The translations under genes and the position numbers were made by a program. From assembly GCA_963204915.1 (NCBI GenBank), contig CAUJHS010000057.1:62001-126000 (forward strand): a DNA stretch of 64,000 nucleotides, read 5' to 3'. The notes under the pieces were generated by a model that did not search any database, was not told where the DNA came from, and was given only the letters and a program-made list of their open reading frames with translations. Positions 18,169 through 26,237 of this stretch are shown here, piece by piece (within the stretch, counting starts at the first letter, position 1; every line of letters begins with the position of its first letter). This stretch comes from Planctomycetota bacterium (GTDB lineage: Bacteria > Planctomycetota > Planctomycetia > Pirellulales > Pirellulaceae).

Positions 18169-19011
18169 ATGGGCTTATTTGACGGTAAGAAGGGTTTGAT
18201 ACTTGGCGTGGCCAACGATCGTTCGATCGCTTGGGCCATTGCGGAAGAAATCATGAAACAAGGCGGCGAGTGCGGGTTTACCCATCTGCCCGACAAGCCC
18301 GAAGACGACAAAAAGAAAAACCACCGCCGCGTGGCCAAGTGCCTGGAAGGCTGGGAGAAGCAGGCCAAGTTCCTCGTGCCGCTCAATGTGCAAAGCGATG
18401 AGAACATCGCCGAGGTCATGCAGCGCGCCAAAGAGGAGTTTGGCAAGATCGACTTCCTGTTGCACTCCATCGCCTACGCCGACTTGCGCGACCTCCAGCG
18501 CGATACGGTCGAGACCAGCCGCGAAGGCTTTCAACTGGCGATGGACATCAGCGCTTATAGCTTGATCGCCGTGTGCAATGCCGCGAAAGACATCATGAGC
18601 GAGCGATCTTCGATTTTGACGATGACGTACTTTGGCGGCGAGAAGTGCGTGCCCGGCTACAACGTGATGGGCATTTGCAAAGCCGCGCTCGACGCCTCGA
18701 TGCGGTATATGGCGTACGATCTCGGTCCGCGCGGCGTCCGCGTAAACGCGCTGAGCGCCGGTCCGCTCAAAACGTTGGCCGGATCGGCCGCTAAGGTGAA
18801 CGAGATGCTCCCGCTGTACGCCGCCATGGCGCCGCTGGGACGCAACATCACGCATGAAGAAGCCGGCCGCGTCGGCGCGTTTTTGCTGTCGGACATGTCC
18901 GACGGCATTACGGCCGAGATACTGCACCTGGACGCAGGTTATAATGCGATGGGGTCGCCCGGCCGATTGCTTGACCGCATCAAAGAAGCGCAAACCAAGT
19001 CGGACGGCTGA
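18169..19011 (+). CDS. fabI: Enoyl-[acyl-carrier-protein] reductase (NADH)
   Basis: The 280-residue protein belongs to the short-chain dehydrogenase-like FabI family, which reduces trans-2-enoyl-ACP in the last step of each fatty-acid elongation cycle. Evidence: GLFDGKKGLILGVANDRSIA (nucleotide-binding start), LLHSIAYAD, the catalytic Tyr-x6-Lys in YNVMGICKAALD, and RVNALSAGPLKTLAGSA. The insert PEDDKKKNHRRVAKCLEGWEKQ after strand two is longer than usual. The start is set at ATG 18169 because TTTGGA lies about eight bases upstream; an in-frame ATG at 18160 adds three residues. Cytoplasmic. Confidence 0.94.
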   Translation: MGLFDGKKGLILGVANDRSIAWAIAEEIMKQGGECGFTHLPDKPEDDKKKNHRRVAKCLEGWEKQAKFLVPLNVQSDENIAEVMQRAKEEFGKIDFLLHSIAYADLRDLQRDTVETSREGFQLAMDISAYSLIAVCNAAKDIMSERSSILTMTYFGGEKCVPGYNVMGICKAALDASMRYMAYDLGPRGVRVNALSAGPLKTLAGSAAKVNEMLPLYAAMAPLGRNITHEEAGRVGAFLLSDMSDGITAEILHLDAGYNAMGSPGRLLDRIKEAQTKSDG

Positions 19012-19044
19012 TTGTCGTTTCAGGTTCAATAAGGAACTTTGGCC

Positions 19045-19743
19045 ATGCATCGACGTTCGCCTGGAATGGTTATCGCGCTGTCGCTCTTGCTCCTTCCTGC
19101 GACGTTGATGGCGCAAGAAAAGAGCGTCAACCCGGGAATCAACAACTCGTTTGAGAACCCCAAAGTTGAAGATTACGTCGATCGCTTCGAACGCGACGGC
19201 CGCGAACCGTTCGACCAGCGCGAGAAGATCCTCGCAGCGCTGAAGCTCAAGCCGGGCATGTCGGTGGCCGATGTCGGCGCTGGTACGGGCCTGTTTACGC
19301 GGCTGTTCGCCAAGCAGGTCGGTTCAGAAGGCCGGGTGTATGCGGTCGACATTTCCGACGAATTCATCGACCATGTGGAAAAAACCTCGCGCGAAGCGGG
19401 TTTGCCCAACGTGGTGGGTGTGTTATGCACCGCGGACGACTCGAAATTGCCGCCAGATTCGATCGATCTGGCGTACATTTGCGACACCTACCACCACTTC
19501 GAGTTTCCGCACAAAACGATGCGCTCGATTCATCGCGCGTTGCGTCCCGGTGGGCAGGTGGTGTTGATCGACTTCCGCCGTATCGAGGGCGTCAGCTCGG
19601 AATGGACGCTAGGCCACGTGCGGGCTGGCCAGGAAGTGTTCGAAAAAGAGATCGAAGCCGCTGGCTTTAAGAAGCTCGAAGAAGAAGACTTCCTGAAAGA
19701 AAACTATTTCGTCCGCTTCGCGAAAGTGGACGACAAACCCTAA
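19045..19743 (+). CDS. SAM-dependent methyltransferase with an N-terminal signal peptide
   Basis: The ATG at 19045, eight bases after AAGGAA, gives 232 residues. The N-terminus is a clear signal peptide (GMVIALSLLLLPATLMAQ), which is unusual for a SAM enzyme because SAM is cytoplasmic. The mature part is a class I methyltransferase: KPGMSVADVGAGTGLFTRLF (motif I), RVYAVDISDEFIDHVEK (motif II), DLAYICDTYHHFEFPHKTM and LRPGGQVVLIDFRR. The opening FENPKVEDYVDRFERDGRE is seen in exported planctomycete methyltransferases (recollection). Substrate unknown. The following small membrane gene begins ten bases after its stop and may be co-transcribed. Confidence 0.85.
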   Translation: MHRRSPGMVIALSLLLLPATLMAQEKSVNPGINNSFENPKVEDYVDRFERDGREPFDQREKILAALKLKPGMSVADVGAGTGLFTRLFAKQVGSEGRVYAVDISDEFIDHVEKTSREAGLPNVVGVLCTADDSKLPPDSIDLAYICDTYHHFEFPHKTMRSIHRALRPGGQVVLIDFRRIEGVSSEWTLGHVRAGQEVFEKEIEAAGFKKLEEEDFLKENYFVRFAKVDDKP

Positions 19744-19753
19744 AGCCGGCGCC

Positions 19754-20029
19754 GTGCAGTACCGCTTGCGCACGTTGGTGTTGACCGTCCCGCTGTGGGT
19801 CGCGGTCTTCGCCTGCGGATTGGGTTATGCGATCGCGCATCCTCACGCGGCCATGATGGTGTTCTACCCGTTCAGTCTCATGTTCGGGCCTCTGGTTGGG
19901 TATGCAGCGGCAAAAGCGTTTCGCGTCTCGCGAATGAAAAAGGAGCTTTTCCTCATCGCCGGAGGGTTGTGCAGCCTGGCGCTGTTTACTGGGCTCACGT
20001 TATGGTTCATGCTGGGGTTGCTCATCTAA
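19754..20029 (+). CDS. Small membrane protein with planctomycete MQYRLRTL N-terminus
   Basis: The GTG at 19754 is ten bases after the methyltransferase stop and gives 91 residues. It has three probable membrane segments (TLVLTVPLWVAVFACGLGY, MMVFYPFSLMFGPLVGYAAA, LFLIAGGLCSLALFTGLTLW). The first residues, MQYRLRTLVLTV, are the recurring opening of many small planctomycete membrane proteins of unknown function. Position suggests co-transcription with the methyltransferase upstream. Confidence 0.6.
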   Translation: MQYRLRTLVLTVPLWVAVFACGLGYAIAHPHAAMMVFYPFSLMFGPLVGYAAAKAFRVSRMKKELFLIAGGLCSLALFTGLTLWFMLGLLI

Positions 20030-20158
20030 AATGCCTCCACCAGGACGATGATTCTCTTGCAGAGTTCGCCGTCGCGCTGTGCTTGGGAAGAGTTGCTGAA
20101 AACGTACGAACAAGCGTAACTCCGTTTCTTGCTGTGTTCGATTCGCCTCGGTGAAACC

Positions 20159-20596
20159 ATGCCTGCTGAACAGGATTCGCCGTCTTCCTCGCTGGACCCG
20201 CAAACGCTCTATAACCGGGCTCGCGAAGCCGGGGCGGAAAATCGCAAGCTGCTGGTCTCGCTCTCGACCGGCAGCCTGGCGTTCCTGTTTGTCGGCCTGA
20301 CGCAGCAATCGCCGCCCGACTTGACCGGCTTTCAAAAGACGGTCATCTGCTTTGGCCTGGCGTGTTTCTCCGTCTCCATTTTTTGCGGCGTCTCCGCCTT
20401 CCAGCTCGACGCCCGTCGCAACTACGCCTGGGCCCGCGAGTTGCAGTCGCAGAATGAATCAGAGCGAGAGAAGTTCCGCCAGGAACGTCATGCGTGGCGA
20501 AAGTTGCTTAAGCTGTGCGCCCTGGCGCTGCATGTTTTCTTCTTACTCGGCATCGCCGCGGCGGCGATGTACGTTGGAGCAAGAGTGTTGTCTTGA
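20159..20596 (+). CDS. Hypothetical membrane protein with three membrane segments
   Basis: The ATG at 20159 yields 145 residues; an extended frame starts ten codons earlier without support. A polar N-terminus (SSSLDPQTLYNRAREAGAEN) is followed by hydrophobic stretches near residues 36-47 and 61-80 (KTVICFGLACFSVSIFCGV), a charged coiled-coil-like linker (LQSQNESEREKFRQERHAWRK split across the helix) and a last membrane helix (LCALALHVFFLLGIAAAAM). No family recognised. The gene converges on the kinase gene 88 bases away. Confidence 0.62.
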   Translation: MPAEQDSPSSSLDPQTLYNRAREAGAENRKLLVSLSTGSLAFLFVGLTQQSPPDLTGFQKTVICFGLACFSVSIFCGVSAFQLDARRNYAWARELQSQNESEREKFRQERHAWRKLLKLCALALHVFFLLGIAAAAMYVGARVLS

Positions 20597-20683
20597 GATT
20601 GACCCGGCCAAGCCATTCTCGCGGCATGGCGCCACGGGCGATGCGCGGTGCGTCGCGTACTGGCGTGCAGACAATGCGCCGTT

Positions 20684-23410
20684 CTATTTTGTTTTGAGCA
20701 ACAGCGCGTTCTGCTTCGCCGCGGCATCGTCGAGATCGGCCATCGTCGCTTGGGCGAGCGCGAGTTGATCGGCAAAATCTGGCGCCGCGGGATAAGCGTC
20801 GACCAGTTCCTTGAGCAATTGTTGGGCTTCGACCAGGTTGTGACGAGCGTCCTCCAATGCACCGGTCTCAATTTGCAGGCCTCCCAACGCGGTGAGCGCA
20901 TTTCCCAAGTCTCGGCGATAGCTGGGCTGCTTGGTTTCTTGCACCAGTCGCCGTAACACGCCAATCGCCTGTTCGAAACTTGCAACGGCGGCTGCGTCTT
21001 GTTTGGTGTCCGCATCGACGAGGCCTTGGTTCATGTACACGCTGGCCAATGCGGCTGCGTACTTGTGAACTTGCGGGTTCGTTTTGGACAGCCCGCGCAG
21101 CGAGCGGATGGCTTGCTCGTAGTAGGTTTGGGCGACCGCCGGTTCTCGTTCAACATCGCCGCAGCGGCGCAGCGCGAGCGCATGCAGGTATTGATATTCC
21201 AGGTTCTCCGGCGCGTCGGCCACGAGGCGCGAAAACTCCGCCACGGCTTGTTGGGCGTACTTCGCCGCTTCGGGATAAAGCCTCATCTCGAAGGCCACAT
21301 TCGCCAGATTGTAAAAGCCTTTCGCCAAATCGAGCCGCAGGTCTTCCGCATCGGGCGACTGTTCGAGTTGCTTCTGTCGTTCGCGCTGCTCGTTCAGATA
21401 CTGCTCGTGCGCCGCGCGATAAAAGGCCGCCGCGTCGGCGTCGTTTTCGGCCAGGTCGCCGCGCATCTTTTGAATCACGGCGAGGTTCATATACGCATTG
21501 AGCAACTTGCGACGACTTTCGGCGTTGTCGTCGGTTGCGGCCAGTTGCTCGCGAATTTGAACCGCCTCAAGGTAGGCGGCTTGCGCCTGATCGTACTGCC
21601 GGAGTTTGTCGTAACTTTTTCCCAAAGCGGTCAGCGTATCGCCGAGCGCGTCGCGCACCTGTTGGTCTTGGGCGTTCTCCCCGGCGAGCGCGGTTTGCAT
21701 TTCTCGCGCGGTCGTTAACGCTCCCAACGCCTCCTGGGGCGTATCGATCTCTTGCATGATGCGTCCCAGCCGAAAGTACGACAACGCCAATTCGTCGCGA
21801 ATGGCCGGGTCATGGCCGCGCTGGGCCAGCACCTCGTGGTAGAGATCGCGCGCCTTGAGCAATAATTCCTTGCGCAAGCCCTGAGCGCCCGGTTCATTCA
21901 ACAACGTGCTTTCGCTGACGATGCTGAACAGTTCATCAATGGCGATGCGCGTATGCTGGAAACTCTGCCGGGCGTCGGCCAACGCTAACGAAACACGCAC
22001 GTAGGCGCCGACCAAGACGCCAGCCGCAAGCAACAGGCTTCCCAAGCACGCGACACAACACAGCGCCAGGGAAGGGTTCCGGCGGCGCCACCGCCAGATT
22101 TTTTCCAACACCGACACCGGCCGAGCGCGAATCGGTTTGCCCTCCAAGTATCGGCCCAACTCATCGGCCAATTCGGCGGCGGTCGCGTAGCGTCGTCCCG
22201 GCTCCTTCTGCAAACACTTCAGGCAAATCGTCTCCAGGTCGCGCGGAAGACTGGGGTTGCGCACGCGCGGCGGAACCGGTTCGACCTCAAGCACCTGTTT
22301 GATCGTATCCAGCGGGTGCGCCGCACTAAACGGAGGCGCCGCCGTGAGCAGTTCGTACAAGATGGCGCCCATCGAGTACACATCGCCTTCGATTCCGACT
22401 TCGGCGCCGCGGGCTTGTTCCGGCGGCATGTAACTGGGCGTGCCGATGACCTGGCCGGTCAAGGTCGCTTGCGAACCGTTCCCCTTGGTGCGTTTGGCCA
22501 GCCCGAAGTCGGTAATCATCGGCTCGCCGCGCTCGTCCAGCAACACGTTCGAGGGCTTCAAGTCGCGATGAATCACTCCTTGTTCATGGGCGAACTGGAT
22601 CGTCTCGGCAATCTTTTTCACCAGTTGCGCCGCGCGCTGGGGTTCCAGCGGCTGGCGGCGCACCAGATCCGAAAGGCTTTGCCCGTTGATGAACTCCATC
22701 GAAAAGAAGTGCCGCCCGCCGATCTCGCCCACTTCATACACATCGACAATATTCGGATGCCGCAAGTTGGCCGCGGCTTCGGCTTCCGCGTAGAACCGCT
22801 CCACTTCGAGCGCATTGGCTAGGCGGCCCGCCAGAATCATCTTCAGGGCGACGATGCGATTGAGCTTTCGCTGCCGCGCTTTGTAAACCACGCCCATGCC
22901 CCCCTCGGCAATCTCTTGCAGTATTTCGTAGTCGCCAAAGAATCGGGGCGCCGGCGTGTCGGTCTTGGGTACGGGAGGCTTAGGCGCCGCAGGTTCGGGG
23001 TCGCGCAACACGCGGAACGCTCCTGAACCCTGCGTGACCTCCGACGCGGACACATCGACCGTGATGTCTTTCGTCGGCTTTTCGCGCGGAGGAGGCGACA
23101 CCACCGTTTCGGCGTTCAAATCGACCGTGTCGCGCGGCCGGGCCGGCGGGGTTTGTTTCGGCGCGGAGCCTTCGCCAGGCTTTGGCTTCCGAAATAACCG
23201 GTCCAGACGATCTGCGGTCTCGAAGAACGCCCGCAATGCCTCGCCATGTTCGGGTTGCCCGGCGATCCACGTGTCACGGTCGATCGGCTTTCCGGCGTCG
23301 TGACGCGTCAGAAAGTCGGCCAAGGCTTCGCACAATCGGGGAGAAGGAAAGGACGGCTCGTTCACGGCACAAACAAAGATTGATCCAAAGGTTGATCGCC
23401 AATCGCCCAT
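20684..23410 (-). CDS. Serine/threonine protein kinase with membrane anchor and TPR-like tail
   Basis: Using the ATG at 23410 the protein has 908 residues. An N-terminal helical region (SPRLCEALADFLTRHDAG) typical of planctomycete kinases is followed by a Pro-rich linker and a Hanks-type kinase domain at about 160-430: glycine loop EIAEGGMGVVY, VALKMI lysine near 190, HRDLKPSN near 281, DFGLAK near 301, GTPSYMPPEQARG. A membrane helix at about 447-471 separates the cytoplasmic kinase from a long extracytoplasmic tail of TPR-like helices (LGKSYDKLRQYDQAQAAYLE and similar). Expected role: signalling with a protein-binding sensor or scaffold. Start uncertain: a GTG at 23365 (VNEPSFPSP) is equally plausible, and a TTG lies at 23452. 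It is downstream of a sigma region-4-like gene. Confidence 0.9.
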   Translation of the reverse strand: MGDWRSTFGSIFVCAVNEPSFPSPRLCEALADFLTRHDAGKPIDRDTWIAGQPEHGEALRAFFETADRLDRLFRKPKPGEGSAPKQTPPARPRDTVDLNAETVVSPPPREKPTKDITVDVSASEVTQGSGAFRVLRDPEPAAPKPPVPKTDTPAPRFFGDYEILQEIAEGGMGVVYKARQRKLNRIVALKMILAGRLANALEVERFYAEAEAAANLRHPNIVDVYEVGEIGGRHFFSMEFINGQSLSDLVRRQPLEPQRAAQLVKKIAETIQFAHEQGVIHRDLKPSNVLLDERGEPMITDFGLAKRTKGNGSQATLTGQVIGTPSYMPPEQARGAEVGIEGDVYSMGAILYELLTAAPPFSAAHPLDTIKQVLEVEPVPPRVRNPSLPRDLETICLKCLQKEPGRRYATAAELADELGRYLEGKPIRARPVSVLEKIWRWRRRNPSLALCCVACLGSLLLAAGVLVGAYVRVSLALADARQSFQHTRIAIDELFSIVSESTLLNEPGAQGLRKELLLKARDLYHEVLAQRGHDPAIRDELALSYFRLGRIMQEIDTPQEALGALTTAREMQTALAGENAQDQQVRDALGDTLTALGKSYDKLRQYDQAQAAYLEAVQIREQLAATDDNAESRRKLLNAYMNLAVIQKMRGDLAENDADAAAFYRAAHEQYLNEQRERQKQLEQSPDAEDLRLDLAKGFYNLANVAFEMRLYPEAAKYAQQAVAEFSRLVADAPENLEYQYLHALALRRCGDVEREPAVAQTYYEQAIRSLRGLSKTNPQVHKYAAALASVYMNQGLVDADTKQDAAAVASFEQAIGVLRRLVQETKQPSYRRDLGNALTALGGLQIETGALEDARHNLVEAQQLLKELVDAYPAAPDFADQLALAQATMADLDDAAAKQNALLLKTK

Positions 23411-23526
23411 CGCTCTTGGCGGGGTGCTGGCAAGAGTTTTCCATCGTTCCAATGCGATTCCCGGCCAGGAGCGTCGTCGTTACGCAAACTCGCGCCGAAG
23501 CGACTTCCGAGCCCTTCCCGGTGCGC

Positions 23527-23757
23527 TCACTGAAGGTCGTTGTTTGCGGCTTCGCGCAGTTCACGCAATCCTAGGAGCAAGCGCCGCGCCACTTCCGCGG
23601 GGGCGATGGCCAACTCGGCGGCGATCTCGGCGAGTTTTCGACGATGAAGAAATCGAAGCTGCACAACGCGGCGCTGCGGTTCGTCCAGTCGCTGGAGGAG
23701 CGCCAGCCAGCGCGCGTCGTCGGCGAAGTCGGGTTTCAACGTAAGCTCGGCCGCCAA
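23527..23757 (-). CDS. Stand-alone sigma-70 region 4-like helix-turn-helix protein
   Basis: The frame holds 76 residues from a TTG at 23757; an in-frame TGA lies five codons upstream of it. LALLQRLDEPQRRVVQLRFL followed by RRKLAEIAAELAIAPAEVAR is the region-4 pattern (RLxxxxRxVxxLRF, then the helix-turn-helix) of ECF sigma factors, with LLLGLRELREA as the last helix. A normal ECF factor has about 170-200 residues including region 2, which I cannot find in any frame upstream. It is either a truncated remnant or a genuine small DNA-binding partner. It lies directly upstream of the kinase gene, the usual place of ECF genes next to planctomycete kinases, so a sigma-kinase signalling unit is inferred. 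Confidence 0.55.
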   Translation of the reverse strand: MAAELTLKPDFADDARWLALLQRLDEPQRRVVQLRFLHRRKLAEIAAELAIAPAEVARRLLLGLRELREAANNDLQ

Positions 23758-23908
23758 GAAGGAATCGCATCAACCACGTCTATCGTACTCTCTATCATAC
23801 CGCGATTCCGGCGCCGAAACCGTCAAAAGCGGGGTCGACCGTCGGGGAGATGGCTCTCGCAGCACCGAATGCGCCAAAGATGCGGTTGAGCGCATTCGTA
23901 CCGCGCAT

Positions 23909-23972
23909 AAAAAAAGCTCCCGCACGCTTAGGGTCCCAGGGGGGCAAAGGACTCCGGCACGTGTTCGGGAGC
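23909..23972 (-). terminator. Structured intrinsic terminator downstream of a 63-residue ORF
   Basis: On the minus strand a 7-bp stem (23966-23972 with 23916-23922) extended by CACG/CGTG after a 2-base bulge encloses an inner GTCC/GGAC hairpin and is followed by seven Ts (23909-23915). It sits 52 bases past the stop of the ORF at 24025-24216. The elaborate loop could also be a small structured RNA. Confidence 0.65.
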
Positions 23973-24024
23973 GATTGGATTGTCGACAACCACGCGCATC
24001 CATGCTGCGGTCGTCGGCAAAGCG

Positions 24025-24216
24025 TCAAGGCGGTTTACCGAAATCGGGGGCCAGCGTCCGTGCTGACCGACCTCTTTCTGAGCTGGCCGTTGTCGCGATC
24101 AACGATTGCGCCAACTCCGCCGCGCCCGCGCTTGTCAGGCCTTGTTTTCCGTCAACAGCACCCAAAGGTGTTGTTCGCTGGACCGTCATCGACTGCGGGT
24201 CGATGTGCTGCCGCAT
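24025..24216 (-). CDS. Small hypothetical protein (63 residues) with strong Shine-Dalgarno
   Basis: An ATG at 24216 is preceded by GGAGG with a six-base spacer, one of the clearest ribosome binding sites in the window. The product (starting MRQHIDPQSMTVQRTTPLG, ending SARTLAPDFGKPP) is Ser/Thr/Ala-rich with no membrane segment. The ORF ends 52 bases before a strong terminator on the same strand, so it behaves like a real transcription and translation unit, possibly as the last gene after rsmG (75 bases upstream). I do not recognise the family and propose no function. The main alternative is that the ORF is accidental and the transcript is an RNA. Confidence 0.5.
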   Translation of the reverse strand: MRQHIDPQSMTVQRTTPLGAVDGKQGLTSAGAAELAQSLIATTASSERGRSARTLAPDFGKPP

Positions 24217-24291
24217 GGCGAACCTCCGTGGTTTTCGCCTCGCGTCGTTCATGTCCAACGGGCCGGAATGTATTGGAATCGCCGGGATGGG

Positions 24292-24993
24292 TCAAGCTCG
24301 TTTTTTCCCCGACGCCAGCGACTCGCCGCGAGCCTTGGGCCAGAGCTTCAAGATGACGCTGTTCGACTCGGTTCCCGGCATGGGATACTCCGCCGCTTTG
24401 CGCAATTCCAGATCATGCAGCAAGCCGCGATGCCGCGCCGCGCCGCGTTCTTCGCTCCACTTGGGCCCTTTGATCAGCAGCATCCGGCCGATGTGGTCCC
24501 AACGATCCTTCACCCAAAACAGAATTTTTTCCATCGGCCCCACGGCGCGGGCAATCAGCACGTCGAACGCTTGAGCTTGCAGCACTTCCTCCGCACGCTG
24601 CGCAAATACGGGCGCTTTGAGCCCCACTTGCCCGACAATGTCTCGCAGCACGTCGGCCTTCTTGCGCACCGACTCGCACAGCGACACATTCACATCGGGC
24701 CGCAAGATGGCCAACAGCACGCCGGGAACGCCGCCTCCCGAGCCGACATCGAGCACGCTTTCGCCCGGTTCGAGCAACCCCGCCGCTTGCACGCTGTCGA
24801 TCACATCGCGGCTCACGAACTTTTCATAGTCCGTATGGCGGGTGAGATTGACTTTCTCATTCCAGTCCCAGAGCGCCTGGCAGTAGCGCTCCAGCAACGC
24901 GACCTGACTTTCAGGAAGCGAAATTTCGTGGCGCTGCAAGGCCGCAGATAACGTGTCGGACAAGGTGGTTTCGGTTTCAGGTTCTGGCGACAT
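24292..24993 (-). CDS. rsmG: 16S rRNA (guanine-527 N7)-methyltransferase
   Basis: The 233-residue protein matches RsmG (GidB), which methylates G527 of 16S rRNA. Key segments: RYCQALWDWNEKVNLTRHTD, SRDVIDSVQAAGLLEPGES, the SAM motif VLDVGSGGGVPGVLLAI, CESVRKKADVLRDIVGQVGL and FDVLIARAVGPMEKIL. The ATG at 24993 is preceded by GGAGAGGAG with about five bases spacing, which fixes the start. The C-terminal 40 residues (KAAEYPMPGTESNSVILKLW) complete the fold. Cytoplasmic; ribosome maturation. Confidence 0.95.
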   Translation of the reverse strand: MSPEPETETTLSDTLSAALQRHEISLPESQVALLERYCQALWDWNEKVNLTRHTDYEKFVSRDVIDSVQAAGLLEPGESVLDVGSGGGVPGVLLAILRPDVNVSLCESVRKKADVLRDIVGQVGLKAPVFAQRAEEVLQAQAFDVLIARAVGPMEKILFWVKDRWDHIGRMLLIKGPKWSEERGAARHRGLLHDLELRKAAEYPMPGTESNSVILKLWPKARGESLASGKKRA

Positions 24994-25218
24994 AATTTCT
25001 CCTCTCCTTATTGTCTAATTCAACGGCAGCCCGTCAACCGAGCGAGAGGCCCTCTTTCGCAGAACGACCGAGTTCGATACCTTGCGAAGCAGGGCTCCGC
25101 CCTGAGGTTTTCCCACCGTCCACGTTTTGTCCGCAGGGCTGCGGCGGGCGCTCCAGAAACTCTCGGCGATACTCTTCCAAGGCCATCACCGCAGGTTATC
25201 GCAGTCTGTTTTGTTTGC

Positions 25219-26115
25219 ATGATCGTTTACCTTGGCGTTTTCGTGATCGGGCTGCTGACGCTGGGTTTGGTCATGGGCGCCGCCCTTGTTGGCTTGGGCT
25301 TCAAAGATTACCTGCTTCGCAATCACGCGGTCGCCAGCGAGGCGCTGGTATGGGAGGATCGCGGGCCGACGCCGCTGGGCGAAATGCGTTACACCCCGCA
25401 AGGTTTAACCTGGGCCGAAGGGCGTTTGATCTTCGCCAATTGCTGGCGCGATACGCGCTCCCGCGTATATGAGATCGACCCCGCGACGATGCAAGTCCAA
25501 CGCCATTTCGACATGCCCCCCGAGGCGGTTCACACCAGCGGTCTGGCGTGGGACGGCCAATGGCTCTGGGCGGTCGATCACAAAAGCAACCGCGGCTACT
25601 GCATTGATCTGGAGGCGTCGCTAGCGCAGGGGCAAATTCAACTGCGGGGACAATTCGACACGACCTTGCGCGGCACGAGCGCGTGTTGTCTTATGCCCTG
25701 GAACGGCGAGCAGGTGCTGGCGATCTCCGACTTCATGCACTCGCGCCGCACCATTCTCGTGCGCCATCAACAAGCGCTCGCGGCGGGTACGGCTCAAGGC
25801 GCCATCGTCTTCGCCTATCGTAACGAAGGCTTCTCGCAAGGTCTGGAGTTTATCAACGGCTACCTGTTCGAGTCGGAAAACAAACGCGGCGATGACGCGG
25901 TCAACCAGATTGACTTGGCGCGTCTGGCCGTAAGCCAATACGCCCGCACGGCTACCATTCGCCAATACCGGGCGCCGTATCGCGGGGTGGAAGACCTGGC
26001 GTGGGATGGCCAGCGGTTGTGGACCAGCGACGAGGTGAACTTTCGATTCTTCTACGCTAAACTGGACCCATCACCCACGCCTGACCCCAGGCATGGCGAT
26101 GGAAAGCCGGCGTAA
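25219..26115 (+). CDS. Membrane-anchored six-bladed propeller-like protein, glutaminyl-cyclase-like motifs
   Basis: The 298-residue protein opens with one membrane helix (VYLGVFVIGLLTLGLVMGAALVG) and then an extracytoplasmic domain of repeating beta-strands: YTPQGLTWAEGRLIFANCW, HTSGLAWDGQWLWAVDHKSN, GFSQGLEFINGYLFESEN, GVEDLAWDGQRLWTSDEVN. The FSQGLEF..GYLFES pattern resembles glutaminyl-peptide cyclotransferase propellers, and the LAWDGxxLW repeats resemble other propeller families. The assignment to a propeller is fairly safe; the enzymatic activity is not. Two Cys (ACC in GTSACCLMPW) are adjacent. No Shine-Dalgarno is obvious before the ATG at 25219. Confidence 0.7.
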   Translation: MIVYLGVFVIGLLTLGLVMGAALVGLGFKDYLLRNHAVASEALVWEDRGPTPLGEMRYTPQGLTWAEGRLIFANCWRDTRSRVYEIDPATMQVQRHFDMPPEAVHTSGLAWDGQWLWAVDHKSNRGYCIDLEASLAQGQIQLRGQFDTTLRGTSACCLMPWNGEQVLAISDFMHSRRTILVRHQQALAAGTAQGAIVFAYRNEGFSQGLEFINGYLFESENKRGDDAVNQIDLARLAVSQYARTATIRQYRAPYRGVEDLAWDGQRLWTSDEVNFRFFYAKLDPSPTPDPRHGDGKPA

Positions 26116-26237
26116 CGGAGAGCTGCCAGGGTTATGCGTGGAACGCGCTGGCAAGGTGAATTCGCTGCGAAGCGGTGAGCGCGAAGACGCGAAGCGGGTC
26201 GTTCTCCCTGGTTTGTCCTCTTGCCCCTGAGACGCTG

